This document shows, one piece after another, positions 16,410 through 24,143 of a stretch of 32,421 nt of DNA. Position 1 is the first letter of the stretch. The number at the start of each line of letters is the position of its first letter. The notes under the pieces were generated by a model, which saw only the letters and a program-made list of their open reading frames with translations, was not told the DNA's origin and ran no database searches. The position numbers were made by a program, and so were the translations under genes. The DNA is from Spongiactinospora gelatinilytica (lineage in GTDB: Bacteria > Actinomycetota > Actinomycetes > Streptosporangiales > Streptosporangiaceae). Where the stretch lies: NCBI RefSeq assembly GCF_003236385.1, contig NZ_POUA01000035.1, positions 1 through 32,421 on the forward strand, given 5' to 3'.

Positions 16410-16434
16410 GCCGTAAGCGGCCTGTGCCGGATCG

Positions 16435-17775
16435 TCAGGCCGAGCGGTACAGCTCGGCCACCCGGAAGGCCAGGTCCAGTGACTGCCCGCGGTTCAGCCG
16501 CGGGTCGCAGGCGGTCTCGTAGCGCAGCGCGAGGTCGTCCTCGACCACCTCGTGCCCGCCGCCGACGCACTCGGTCACATCGTCGCCGGTGAACTCGATG
16601 TGGATGCCGCCGGGGTGGGTGCCCAGCGCCCTGTGCACCTCGAAGAAGCCGGTGACCTCGTCGAGCACGTCGTCGAAGCGCCGGGTCTTGTGCCCGCTCG
16701 GGGCCTCGAAGGTGTTGCCGTGCATCGGGTCGCACACCCAGCCCACGACCGCGCCGCCCGCGGTGACCTTCTCCACCAGCGGGGGCAGCGCGTCCCTGAT
16801 CTTCTTGGCGCCCATCCGCGTGATGAACGTCAGCCGGCCCGGCTCGTTGTCCGGGTTGAGGCGCTCGATCAGCGCGAGGGCGTCCTCGGCGGTGGTGGTC
16901 GGCCCGAGCTTGACGCCGATCGGGTTGCGGATGCGGCTGAAGAACTCCACGTGCGCGCCGTCGAGGCCGCGGGTGCGCTCGCCGATCCAGACCATGTGCG
17001 CCGACACGTCGTACGGCAGGCCCGTGCGCGAGTCGATCCGGGTGAGCGCCCGATCGTAGTCCAGGATCAGCGCCTCGTGCGAGGAGTGGAACTCGACCGT
17101 GTGGAACTCCTCCGGGTCGGCCCCGCAGGCGCGCATGAAGGCGAGCGCCTGGTCGATCTCCCTGGCCAGCCGCTCGTAGCGGCGGCCGGCGGGGGAACCG
17201 GCCACGAAGTCCTGGTTCCAGGCGTGCACCTGGCGCAGGTCGGCGTACCCGCCCTTGGTGAAGGCGCGGCAGAGGTTGAGCGTCACCGCCGCCGAGTGGT
17301 AGGCCCGCAGCAGCCGCCACGGGTCGGGCGCGCGGGACTCGGGGGTGAAGTCGAAGCCGTTGACCATGTCGCCCCGGTAGGCGGGCAGCTCGACGCCCTC
17401 GCGCACCTCGGTGGGCTTGGAGCGGGGCTTGGCGAACTGCCCGGCCATCCGCCCGATCTTGACGATCGGCACCTTGCCCGCGTACGTGAGCACTATCGCC
17501 ATCTGCAGCAGGGTCTTCAGCTTGTTGCGCACCGCGTCGGCGGTCGCGCCGGCGAAGGTCTCGGCGCAGTCACCGCCCTGTAGTACGAACGCCTCCCCGC
17601 GGGCCACGGCGGCCAGCTCGCTCTTGAGCTGGTCGCACTCCCCCGCGAACACCAGGGGCGGAAGGTCGGCCAGCTCGGCCACGACCTTGTCGAGCTCGCC
17701 GCGGTCAGGCCAGTCGGGCTGCTGCGCCGCGGGCAGCTCTCGCCAGGAATCCAGATGGATCGATTCTGCGCTCAC
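16435..17775 (-). CDS. aroG: Class II 3-deoxy-7-phosphoheptulonate (DAHP) synthase
   Basis: 446 residues. It condenses phosphoenolpyruvate with erythrose 4-phosphate, the first step of the shikimate pathway. Plant/actinobacterial type II motifs are clear: GGDCAETF (metal Cys), GQFAKPRSKPTE, HMVWIGERTR, NPIGVKLGP, DPMHGNT (metal His), HIEFTGDDVTECVGG (metal Glu) and ETACDPRLN (metal Asp). The length matches the M. tuberculosis type II enzyme. The GTG start has no Shine-Dalgarno; TTGACC-N18-TGATAT (17779-17808) or TAGCCT (17784-17789) just upstream suggests a leaderless or nearly leaderless transcript. Convergent with thioredoxin across a strong terminator. Confidence 0.95.
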   Translation of the reverse strand: MSAESIHLDSWRELPAAQQPDWPDRGELDKVVAELADLPPLVFAGECDQLKSELAAVARGEAFVLQGGDCAETFAGATADAVRNKLKTLLQMAIVLTYAGKVPIVKIGRMAGQFAKPRSKPTEVREGVELPAYRGDMVNGFDFTPESRAPDPWRLLRAYHSAAVTLNLCRAFTKGGYADLRQVHAWNQDFVAGSPAGRRYERLAREIDQALAFMRACGADPEEFHTVEFHSSHEALILDYDRALTRIDSRTGLPYDVSAHMVWIGERTRGLDGAHVEFFSRIRNPIGVKLGPTTTAEDALALIERLNPDNEPGRLTFITRMGAKKIRDALPPLVEKVTAGGAVVGWVCDPMHGNTFEAPSGHKTRRFDDVLDEVTGFFEVHRALGTHPGGIHIEFTGDDVTECVGGGHEVVEDDLALRYETACDPRLNRGQSLDLAFRVAELYRSA

Positions 17776-17888
17776 GGCATATCAGGCTATTGCACAGGAC
17801 GGGGTCAACCAGCCAGATGTCCACACAATGAGAAAGCTCTTTGTACGCCGGAGCCCCGCCGTATACCCCCGCTGCCCGAGCCGGCCGG

Positions 17889-18305
17889 TCAGCCGGGGAC
17901 GAGGGTGGGGGAGGCGGCGGCGCCCTGGGCGCAGGCGGCGTTGGGATAGTGGGCGTGGAAGCCGACGATGCGGCCGTGCCAGCTTCCGCGGATCTCGACG
18001 CGGACGGGGGTGTGGCCGCCGACGCAGCGGGCGGATCGGTAGCGGGCGCGTAGCAGGCCCAGGTCGCCATCGATGGCGCGCAGGTGGTCGCAGGCCCTGC
18101 GGGCCTCGGGATGGGTGCCGCCGTCGGGGTCGCAGAACAGCGACCAGTGGCGGGTGTGGTCGGCGATGAGGTCGTGCCGGGTGATGCCCAGCATGGACTG
18201 GGGGACCTTGGCCTGTGCGGGGAAGGCGGCGGCGAGGGCGGCGGCGGCCACGGCCGCCGCCGAGAGGGTGACCACGCCGCGGACCGGCGGGCGGGCGGTT
18301 GACAC
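17889..18305 (-). CDS. SSI-family secreted subtilisin inhibitor
   Basis: 138 residues. GTG at 18305 with AGGAGGT 5 bp upstream; earlier starts have no ribosome site. Signal peptide with cut after AQA (Ala32). The mature part has the SSI (I16) pattern: CDPDGGTHPEARRACDHL and four Cys (58, 72, 94, 125) for the two SSI disulfides, then GSWHG and HYPNAAC. SSI proteins block secreted subtilases by a reactive loop CPMVYDPV. The same loop here is CVGGHTPV, so the P1 residue (Met in SSI) is Gly96, unusual for a subtilisin inhibitor. The three subtilases upstream in the window are possible partners, but binding is inference. Confidence 0.82.
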   Translation of the reverse strand: MSTARPPVRGVVTLSAAAVAAAALAAAFPAQAKVPQSMLGITRHDLIADHTRHWSLFCDPDGGTHPEARRACDHLRAIDGDLGLLRARYRSARCVGGHTPVRVEIRGSWHGRIVGFHAHYPNAACAQGAAASPTLVPG

Positions 18306-18400
18306 GGGCCACCTCCTAGCGGTAATACTCACAGTCACTTTACCACTACGAGGAGTTCTCATGAAGTGCGGCCCGCCGCCCGCGCCCCGCGAGACTGAAC

Positions 18401-18435
18401 GGCCCCGCGCCACGGGGTCACCGTGGCACGGGGCC
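18401..18435 (-). terminator. Hairpin terminator of the CHAP gene
   Basis: Inverted repeat of 15-bp arms (14 pair), GGCCCCGCGCCACGG against CCGTGGCACGGGGCC, with a 5-nt loop, ~60 bp past the CHAP stop and upstream of the SSI-like gene. Confidence 0.7.
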
Positions 18436-18496
18436 GTAGGGTTCCGGGGTGGTCCCGCCGCCCGGGATCGGGGGCGTGGCCAGGTCGGGGCGAGGG

Positions 18497-19144
18497 TCAG
18501 GCGGCGTAGTCGGGGTAGCCGTAGCCGACCACCTGGCTGGTGGGCCGGGTCCGGACCTCCACCTTGCCGTTGCCCGTGTTGCCCTCGATGGTCTTGATGG
18601 TTCCGTTGCCGTTGTCCTGCACGACGAAACCGACGTGGTCGATGTCATCGAAGCGCTTGCCGCCGTTCCAGCCGAAGAACACGACCGCGCCCGGCTTGGG
18701 CGCCGTGCCCCAGCGCTGGTTCTCGTTGAACCACTTGGCGTGCGTCACGGTGTAGGCGTCCCATCCGACGGAGGGACGGACGCCCAGCTCCTCGCCGACC
18801 CAGGAGACGAACATCGCGCACCAGGGCGCGTTGGCGTACGCGTTCACGCTGCCGCCGTCACGGGCGACCGTCTCCAGGGCTCGCCGAGAGGACATGTACC
18901 ACTCATGGAACTTCGTGCCGCCGCCGGCGGCGTTCTCGCTGACGCCGACCTGCGAAAGGGCCAGGTTGATGACGTCCTGGGCCTTGACGGCCCGCTGGGT
19001 CTGGGTTGTGGCCGCCTTGGTGTCGGTGGGGGTGTCGGCGTGCGCGGCCTGCACACCGGTCAGGGCGCCGGCGAACACCGCGGTGCCCAGCGCGGCGCCG
19101 AGCAGTCGGGTCTTCCCGGCATGGGCGATCCGATGAAGGAACAT
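18497..19144 (-). CDS. Secreted CHAP-domain peptidoglycan hydrolase-like protein
   Basis: 215 residues. Signal peptide (hydrophobic ~12-34, cut near AHA-DT), a helical linker, then a CHAP domain with catalytic Cys109 (NAPWCAMFVSW) and His170 (DIDHVGFVV), followed by GTIKTIEGNT, typical of actinobacterial CHAP proteins. CHAP enzymes cleave peptide cross-links or amide bonds in peptidoglycan. ATG 19144 is chosen because AAGGAG lies 7 bp upstream. A c-di-AMP riboswitch ends immediately before this ribosome site, so expression is tied to a second messenger that signals wall and osmotic state. Confidence 0.88.
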   Translation of the reverse strand: MFLHRIAHAGKTRLLGAALGTAVFAGALTGVQAAHADTPTDTKAATTQTQRAVKAQDVINLALSQVGVSENAAGGGTKFHEWYMSSRRALETVARDGGSVNAYANAPWCAMFVSWVGEELGVRPSVGWDAYTVTHAKWFNENQRWGTAPKPGAVVFFGWNGGKRFDDIDHVGFVVQDNGNGTIKTIEGNTGNGKVEVRTRPTSQVVGYGYPDYAA

Positions 19145-19157
19145 AGGGGGACTCCTT

Positions 19158-19320
19158 GCTTCCATGCCGCCTACCGGGTTAGCTGACGGGTTCGGGCCTG
19201 GAAGTCGGCCCTACGGCTGGCCGCCCGAAGGCGGGCCTTGCCGATTCACCCCATGGGAGAGGTTGGGTCCCCGGCTCCGCGTATCGCGGACTCGGCGGTT
19301 GCGCCCCGGCTGGAGGGGGT
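19158..19320 (-). promoter_or_regulatory. c-di-AMP (ydaO/yuaA) riboswitch
   Basis: The minus strand carries the hallmark blocks in order: CCGCCGAGTCC, GGAGCCGGGGACCCA, GGGGTGAATC, a GCCCGCC-TTCG-GGCGG stem, GTAGGGC, then CGAACCCGTCAGCTAACC and GGTAGGCGG. These are the most conserved parts of the ydaO RNA class. It sits directly upstream of the AAGGAG of a secreted wall-enzyme-like gene, a known target type in actinobacteria (e.g. rpf genes). Boundaries are approximate. Confidence 0.92.
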
Positions 19321-19410
19321 TCCTGCCGTGACTGGGCGCTATGCAGTTTGCAAACGTCGCGGCAACGCTCTGACCTGCGACGCAGGGGGGCTCTGCCACA
19401 AACTCCGTGA

Positions 19411-19440
19411 AAGGTAATACATGGTGACATACGAGGGCAA
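19411..19440 (-). promoter_or_regulatory. Candidate promoter of riboswitch-CHAP transcript
   Basis: TTGCCC (19435-19440) and TACCTT (19411-19416) on the minus strand, 18 bp apart. The predicted transcript start lies ~80 bp before the riboswitch; the leader between contains a perfect palindrome GTTTGCAAAC at 19346-19355. Confidence 0.45.
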
Positions 19441-19461
19441 ATCGGGCAAAGGTCCTACACC

Positions 19462-19480
19462 CCGGAATCTCGTATTCCGG
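19462..19480. repeat. Inverted repeat between divergent CHAP and glycosyltransferase genes
   Basis: CCGGAAT and ATTCCGG, perfect 7-bp arms with a 5-nt spacer, flanked by ACACC/GTGT that extend the symmetry with a bulge. It lies ~55 bp before the plus-strand start at 19535 and ~20 bp above the CHAP promoter candidate, so it could be an operator for either side. The remainder of 19331-19534 shows no coding potential. Confidence 0.4.
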
Positions 19481-19534
19481 TGTTCACTGAGGCTTCCCGT
19501 GCTCGTAATCCCCCGTGGTTAGGGTGATGGCGTC

Positions 19535-20605
19535 GTGAACGGGTCATCACCCGGCGTGGAGGACGGTCGGCGGCGCCACGTGCGGGAGCAGGGGTCGGCC
19601 GTGGCCTGGGTGGAGTCACCGCTGCAGATGCTCTGCGCCGTGGAGGCCCACCATGCAGGCCTTCTCGGAAGCGGGACGCGCATCGTGCCGCGGGCCAAGC
19701 TTCCTGCCCTCGCCGCCACCCGACGTGAACTCAACCGCCTGGGCCTACCTGCGCATTCCGTGATCGATTCAGCTCAAAGCGAAATGCCGCGGCCCATGCG
19801 TGGGGGCACCTGGGTGGTGGGCGACGCCTTCTCCGGCAAGGTCCAGTTGCGCCTGCTGGCCGGTACGGGACGCCGCGTGGTCATCGTCGATGACGGCCTG
19901 GCCACCATCCGCCTGCTCGAACTTCTCAGCGGCCACGCCCTGCCGCCCCTGCTGCGCGCCCGCCCGGTGCGCTCCGGCCCGGTCCGCGGCCTCCTGCGCT
20001 CGGCGCTGGGCAGGGCCGCCGGCCTGCGGCTGCGCCTGGCCGCCCGCCGGGGCAGGCTCTCGGTGTTCACCGCGCTGCCCGTGCCCGCCGAGCTGGCCGA
20101 CGCCGTACGCGCGACCGGCGCCGAGCTGCTGACCCACGACTTCCCATGGCTGCGCGCCCGGCCCGACGAGCCCACCCAGCCGGGCGAGCGCACCATCGTC
20201 CTCGGCACCTCGCTGGTGCGCAACGGCCTGGTCCACCGCGACCCCTACCTGTGCTGGCTGGCCGGCCTGGCCGAACGCAACCCCGTCGCCTACTTCCCGC
20301 ACCGCCGCGAGGACCCCGCCGACCTCGACCTGGTCAGGGAGCAGCCGGGCGTCCACGTGTACGACGGCGGGGCCCCCGCCGAGATCACGCTGCGCGGGCT
20401 GTCTCAGGGACAGCGCGTGGTGAGCCTGCCGTCCACGGCCGTGACCTCGCTGCGGGTGCTACTGTCCCCGCGCGGCGTGCCCGTGGAGACCGTTGATGTG
20501 CCCGACGAGTGGTGGACCGCCGACGCGGCGCCGTCCCTGCGTTCGCACCTGCAGATGTTCGCCCATCACGATCACGGCACTCACGACATTGGAGTCACAT
20601 CTTGA
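19535..20605 (+). CDS. Sialyltransferase-clan-like glycosyltransferase
   Basis: 356 residues with no signal peptide. Not a well-known family, but three motifs recall bacterial GT-B sialyltransferases (GT38/GT52/GT80): an early VESPLQMLCAVEA, like the SPLQ/TPFQ start of GT52 and polysialyltransferase-like proteins; an acidic-acidic-Gly motif VDDG (119-121) that supplies the base; and YFPHRRE (~253-259) followed by VVSLPSTAVTSL (~295-306), resembling the HP and Ser/Thr motifs that hold CMP-sugar. Start GTG 19535 is weakly supported (AGGGTGA ~10 bp upstream; TAGGGT could be a -10 for a near-leaderless message); later GTGs are possible. Its stop overlaps the next start, so the two are co-translated. 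Confidence 0.65.
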   Translation: MNGSSPGVEDGRRRHVREQGSAVAWVESPLQMLCAVEAHHAGLLGSGTRIVPRAKLPALAATRRELNRLGLPAHSVIDSAQSEMPRPMRGGTWVVGDAFSGKVQLRLLAGTGRRVVIVDDGLATIRLLELLSGHALPPLLRARPVRSGPVRGLLRSALGRAAGLRLRLAARRGRLSVFTALPVPAELADAVRATGAELLTHDFPWLRARPDEPTQPGERTIVLGTSLVRNGLVHRDPYLCWLAGLAERNPVAYFPHRREDPADLDLVREQPGVHVYDGGAPAEITLRGLSQGQRVVSLPSTAVTSLRVLLSPRGVPVETVDVPDEWWTADAAPSLRSHLQMFAHHDHGTHDIGVTS

Positions 20606-21819
20606 AAGTCCTGGCGGTGGCCGACTCGGACTCGTATCTGAAGTGGGCCGCGTGCCTTCTCGACGGGCTCCCCCCAGGTGACGAGGCACTGCTCACCCTG
20701 ATCAGGACCCCGATCGCGCCCTCTTCCGGGCAGATCACCGCCGCCGTCGCGGGGACCCGCGCCGCGGCCGGGGAGGGCCTGCCCGAGGTGCTCACCGCCC
20801 GGCGGCTGCGCCGGGCCGCCGAACGGTTCACCCCCGACGCGGTACTGCTGGCCTGCACCGGCCCGGTGGTCGACGTGCTGTGCGCCGAGACTCTGGAGGG
20901 CCTGCGCCCCCGCCCGGTGTTCTTCTCCGGGCTGCCCGGCATCTCCGTGCCCGCCACCGACAAGGCGTGGCGGTTCCGCAGCGGCTGCGACCTGTTCATC
21001 GTGCACAGCACCCGCGAGGTGCGCGAGTTCTCCGCGCTCGGCGCCGAACTCGGCGGCGGCGGCGCGGTCGGCCTGGCCAGGCTGCCCTTCCTCGGCCAGG
21101 GCGCGGCCGGCCGGGCCTCCGGCCCCCGCGACCGCGTGGTGTTCGCCACCCAGGCCAAGGTGCCCAAGCGGCGCGAGGAGCGCGAGTCGATCCTGCTGGC
21201 CCTCGCCGAACTGGGGGAGCGGCGGCCCGACCTCGACGTGGTGGTCAAGCTCCGCGCCCGCGACACCGAACGCCAGACGCACAACGAGCGCTACCACTAC
21301 GAGCGGCTGTGGATGGAGCTCGCCGCCCAGGGCCGGGTCCGCGGCGGAGCCGTGCGGTTCGCCGACGGGCCGATGCACGAGCACCTGTCCAGGGCGGCCG
21401 GGTTCGTCACCGTCAGCTCGACCGCCGCGCTGGAGGCCATCGCCGAGTCGGTGCCGCTGCTGGTCCTCTCGGACTTCGGGGTCAGCGCCGAGATGATCAA
21501 CCTGGTGTTCGAGGACAGCGGGTGCCTGGGCGACCTCGACGAGCTGGCCAAGGGCGTCTTCCGCGAACCGGACGCCCGGTGGTGCCAGGCCAACTACTTC
21601 CACCACGAGAGCGCGGCCGACTGGCACCCCCGGCTCACCGCCCTGGCCGAGGACGCCCGCGCCGGGCGGCTCGTCCCGGCGCGGTCCCTGCTGCACAGCG
21701 CCGCCGACGTCGCCGCCCGCCGCCGGGCGCGGATGCGCATAGAGGTGCCGCCCGGCATGCTGCGCGTGGGCTACCGCGCCAAGCGGCGGGTGCGCCGCTA
21801 CCTCAAGTCCATCGGCTGA
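20602..21819 (+). CDS. Putative GT-B glycosyltransferase (DUF6716-like)
   Basis: 405 residues. It starts with TTG at 20602, with GGAG 7 bp upstream and a cTTGA overlap with the previous stop; a GTG 93 bp higher would lie inside the upstream gene. LKVLAVADSDSYLKWAA opens an N-terminal Rossmann lobe. The second lobe has VFATQAKVPKRREER, VVVKLRARD and TVSSTAALEAIAESVPLLVLSDFG, the SSTAALEA pattern shared with capsule and teichoic-acid GT-B transferases that bind a phosphate or nucleotide. Basic C-terminus (RAKRRVRRYLKS) may contact the membrane. Role inferred: adds or initiates a sugar in a surface polymer together with the neighbouring nonulosonic acid genes. Confidence 0.72.
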   Translation: MKVLAVADSDSYLKWAACLLDGLPPGDEALLTLIRTPIAPSSGQITAAVAGTRAAAGEGLPEVLTARRLRRAAERFTPDAVLLACTGPVVDVLCAETLEGLRPRPVFFSGLPGISVPATDKAWRFRSGCDLFIVHSTREVREFSALGAELGGGGAVGLARLPFLGQGAAGRASGPRDRVVFATQAKVPKRREERESILLALAELGERRPDLDVVVKLRARDTERQTHNERYHYERLWMELAAQGRVRGGAVRFADGPMHEHLSRAAGFVTVSSTAALEAIAESVPLLVLSDFGVSAEMINLVFEDSGCLGDLDELAKGVFREPDARWCQANYFHHESAADWHPRLTALAEDARAGRLVPARSLLHSAADVAARRRARMRIEVPPGMLRVGYRAKRRVRRYLKSIG

Positions 21820-21839
21820 CCCGGCGAGGGCGGGAGAGG

Positions 21840-23129
21840 TCAGGGCAGGGCGCGGGCGAGCTTGCGGCGCAGGCGGGCGAGAGCGCCCGCGCCCAGCCGG
21901 GCCTCGGCCGGCGCCAGTTCGAGCGCCGACAGGCGCTGCCGCTTGAAGTACGGTCCGGCGCCCGCCTCCGCCAGGTAGGCGGCGGCGGTGTCGCGCAGTC
22001 CGGGCAGGACCGTGCTCTGCATGCAGTAGCCGACGGAATGGATCAGCGGCGTGATCTGCTGCTCGGTGAACGCCGCGTCCAGCAGCGACCCGTCGGGTAG
22101 CAGCCGGGGCACCGTGGCGTCCACGATGGTGACCGGGATGCGGTTGCTGTTCTCGTACGGCGTGAGCCGTTCCAGCACCAGCTCGCTGCCCATGGTGGCG
22201 ACCGGAGCCCCGAAGTACCGCTTGGCGGTGAGCAGCGCCGTGGAGAAGCAGCCGACCACCAGCGACGGCTTCAGCGCCGCGACGCACACCTCCGCCGGGA
22301 CCGCCTCGCCCGCCACCGCCAGCCGTACGCCGAGGTCGTCGGCGACCTGCCGGAGCTGCTGGGCGTGCCTGCGCCCGGCCGCCGGGTGCGGTTTGAACAC
22401 CACCTGCTCATGCCCCCTGGCGGCCAGCGCGCGCAGCATCGACGCGTGCAGGTCGGCCTCCTTTTGGGCGGTCACGATGTCCAGGGCGGAGAGGTACTGG
22501 CCCAGGATGAGGGCATCGCCCTCGACGTCGTCCGGGCAGTACTCGGCCACCTGGTCCACCACGGAGGTGAACGCACTGCCGGGAAGGGCCTCGGCGGGCA
22601 CGCCGTGCTCGCTCAGCAGCAACGGCGAAAGGCCGGGCACCAGGTCGAGGTAGAGCAGCCGGGTCAGCCGGCCGGAGATCTCCAGTGGCAGCGGGTTGCG
22701 GGTCGGGCCGTAGCTCATCAGGCCGTCGGAGTAGACCGTGACCGGGCACTCGCGTATCAGGCCCGCGATGGTGCGGGCGGGCGGTACCGCCAGCGACTCC
22801 ACCACCAGCTCGGCCGGGCCGTCGCCGAGCGACAGGTGCGCGGCGATCAGCCGGCTGAGCATCGGGACCTCGATGACCCGCGCCTTCCAGTCCGACGGGT
22901 GCAGCGGGGAGACCAGCTCGTTCCACGACCACACCTCGTCGAAGCGGGCGCGCAGGGCGGCGAAGCCCGGTGTCTGGTCCAGCGGGGTCGCGACCTCCGG
23001 GATGGCCGCGTTGTTGGACACCAGCAGGATGCGCCGGTTGCCCTCGTGCTCGCCGAACCGCCCGCTGTCCATCGCGGCGGCCAGCGTCATCGCCCCGAAC
23101 AGGGTCGAGGCGTAGAAGACCTGGATCAT
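21840..23129 (-). CDS. Polysialyltransferase-like glycosyltransferase
   Basis: 429 residues. The sialyltransferase-clan motifs are well kept: TVYSDGLMSYG (D/E-D/E-G type, Ser134-Asp135-Gly136), VFKPHP (246-249, the HP motif that contacts CMP) and VGCFSTALLT (294-300, Ser/Thr motif). This order and spacing fit GT38-type polysialyltransferases, which add CMP-sialic acids to a growing chain at the membrane. IQVFYASTLFGAMTLAAAM is the first Rossmann segment, not a signal peptide. ATG 23129 has GGAGG 4 bp upstream and overlaps the GT2 stop (ATGA), so the genes are coupled. Convergent with the plus-strand GT gene, 20 bp between stops. Confidence 0.8.
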   Translation of the reverse strand: MIQVFYASTLFGAMTLAAAMDSGRFGEHEGNRRILLVSNNAAIPEVATPLDQTPGFAALRARFDEVWSWNELVSPLHPSDWKARVIEVPMLSRLIAAHLSLGDGPAELVVESLAVPPARTIAGLIRECPVTVYSDGLMSYGPTRNPLPLEISGRLTRLLYLDLVPGLSPLLLSEHGVPAEALPGSAFTSVVDQVAEYCPDDVEGDALILGQYLSALDIVTAQKEADLHASMLRALAARGHEQVVFKPHPAAGRRHAQQLRQVADDLGVRLAVAGEAVPAEVCVAALKPSLVVGCFSTALLTAKRYFGAPVATMGSELVLERLTPYENSNRIPVTIVDATVPRLLPDGSLLDAAFTEQQITPLIHSVGYCMQSTVLPGLRDTAAAYLAEAGAGPYFKRQRLSALELAPAEARLGAGALARLRRKLARALP

Positions 23130-24112
23130 GCGTCCTCCGGTGCGGGCCGGTAACGGGACGGGGGAAGACGGGGCACTTCGGGGACCAGCGCGCGCAACGC
23201 GTCCTCGCGTTCGCCCGTCAGATGGGACAGTGTCCGGGCGAGCAGGTCGGTGGGAAGCCGGCGCAGCGCGTCGGTGCCCCGCTCGACGAACCTGGCGCGC
23301 AGCTCGGGGGTGAAACGGTCGAGCAGCTCCAGGTGGTGGGCGAGCAGCGCGCACATCATGCGCACCGCTTTGGGCAGGTACTGCGGCTCGTCGGCCAGAT
23401 CCTTGAAGATCAGGTCGAAGGCGTCGAAGAAGTGGAGCTGCCGCTCGTCGCCGACCTGGGTGAGCGACCCGGGCACCAGCCGGCGGTAGAACAGGCCGTG
23501 CAGCGACACCACCGAGAAGGACCGGGTGTGGCGGTGCAGCCGCCAGATCCACGGCCGGTCCTCGGCGGTGTGCAGGTGCCCGGGGAACTGCAGCAGGTCG
23601 CCGAGTTCCCTGCGGTAGATCCCGGCCCACGCGTAGGGGTAGTCCACCATGGTCTTGATGTCCGCGGGCATGATCCCGTCGCGAGGGTCGAGCACCACGC
23701 CCCGCCGGGCCTGCGGCGCCCGGTGGATCACCCGCTTGCGGCCCTCGGCCTGTACGTGGTCCACGCGCAGGAAGTCGCAGCCGAGGGCCTCGATGGCCGC
23801 CACCAGGTCGCTCAGGTAGCCGGGGGCGAGCCAGTCGTCCCCGTCCATGAACGTCAGGTAGCGGCCGGAGGCCAGGGACAGCCCCAGGTTGCGCGCGTCG
23901 GCCAGGCCGACGGGGCTCGGGTTGCGCAGCACCGACAGTCCGGGGAGCTCCCCCCGGAAGTCGTCGATGATGGCCCCCGTGCCGTCCACCGAGCCGTCAT
24001 CGACCACGATGAACTCGAAGTCCCGTCTGGCGTTCCTGGCCAGGGACGTGAGGGCGTCGGCGAGATACGCCTCCCCGTCGCGGATGGGCACGATGACAGA
24101 GAGGGTGATCAA
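23126..24112 (-). CDS. GT2-family glycosyltransferase
   Basis: 328 residues. N-terminal GT-A domain: SVIVPIRDGEAYLADAL, FEFIVVDDGSVDGT (nucleotide-binding Asp38/Asp39), LADARNLGL and LTFMDGDDW, with the metal-binding DxD at 90-92. The C-terminal half (~200-328) is a helical domain often seen in polymer GT2 enzymes. The start is TTG at 24112 with AAGGA 5 bp upstream; longer frames to 24259 run into the upstream gene and are Pro/Arg-rich. 31 bp after the trifunctional gene and overlapping the polysialyltransferase-like gene, so one operon. It probably transfers a hexose to the nonulosonic acid polymer or its linker; the acceptor is unknown. Confidence 0.88.
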   Translation of the reverse strand: MITLSVIVPIRDGEAYLADALTSLARNARRDFEFIVVDDGSVDGTGAIIDDFRGELPGLSVLRNPSPVGLADARNLGLSLASGRYLTFMDGDDWLAPGYLSDLVAAIEALGCDFLRVDHVQAEGRKRVIHRAPQARRGVVLDPRDGIMPADIKTMVDYPYAWAGIYRRELGDLLQFPGHLHTAEDRPWIWRLHRHTRSFSVVSLHGLFYRRLVPGSLTQVGDERQLHFFDAFDLIFKDLADEPQYLPKAVRMMCALLAHHLELLDRFTPELRARFVERGTDALRRLPTDLLARTLSHLTGEREDALRALVPEVPRLPPSRYRPAPEDA

Positions 24113-24143
24113 GGCTGTCCTTCGTGGCGGTGGCCGGGGTGGT

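Noticed and set aside
20581-22287. Long minus-strand frame across the glycosyltransferase gene and the convergent junction
   Set aside because: Low-complexity composition and no domain; it spans two real genes in opposite directions.
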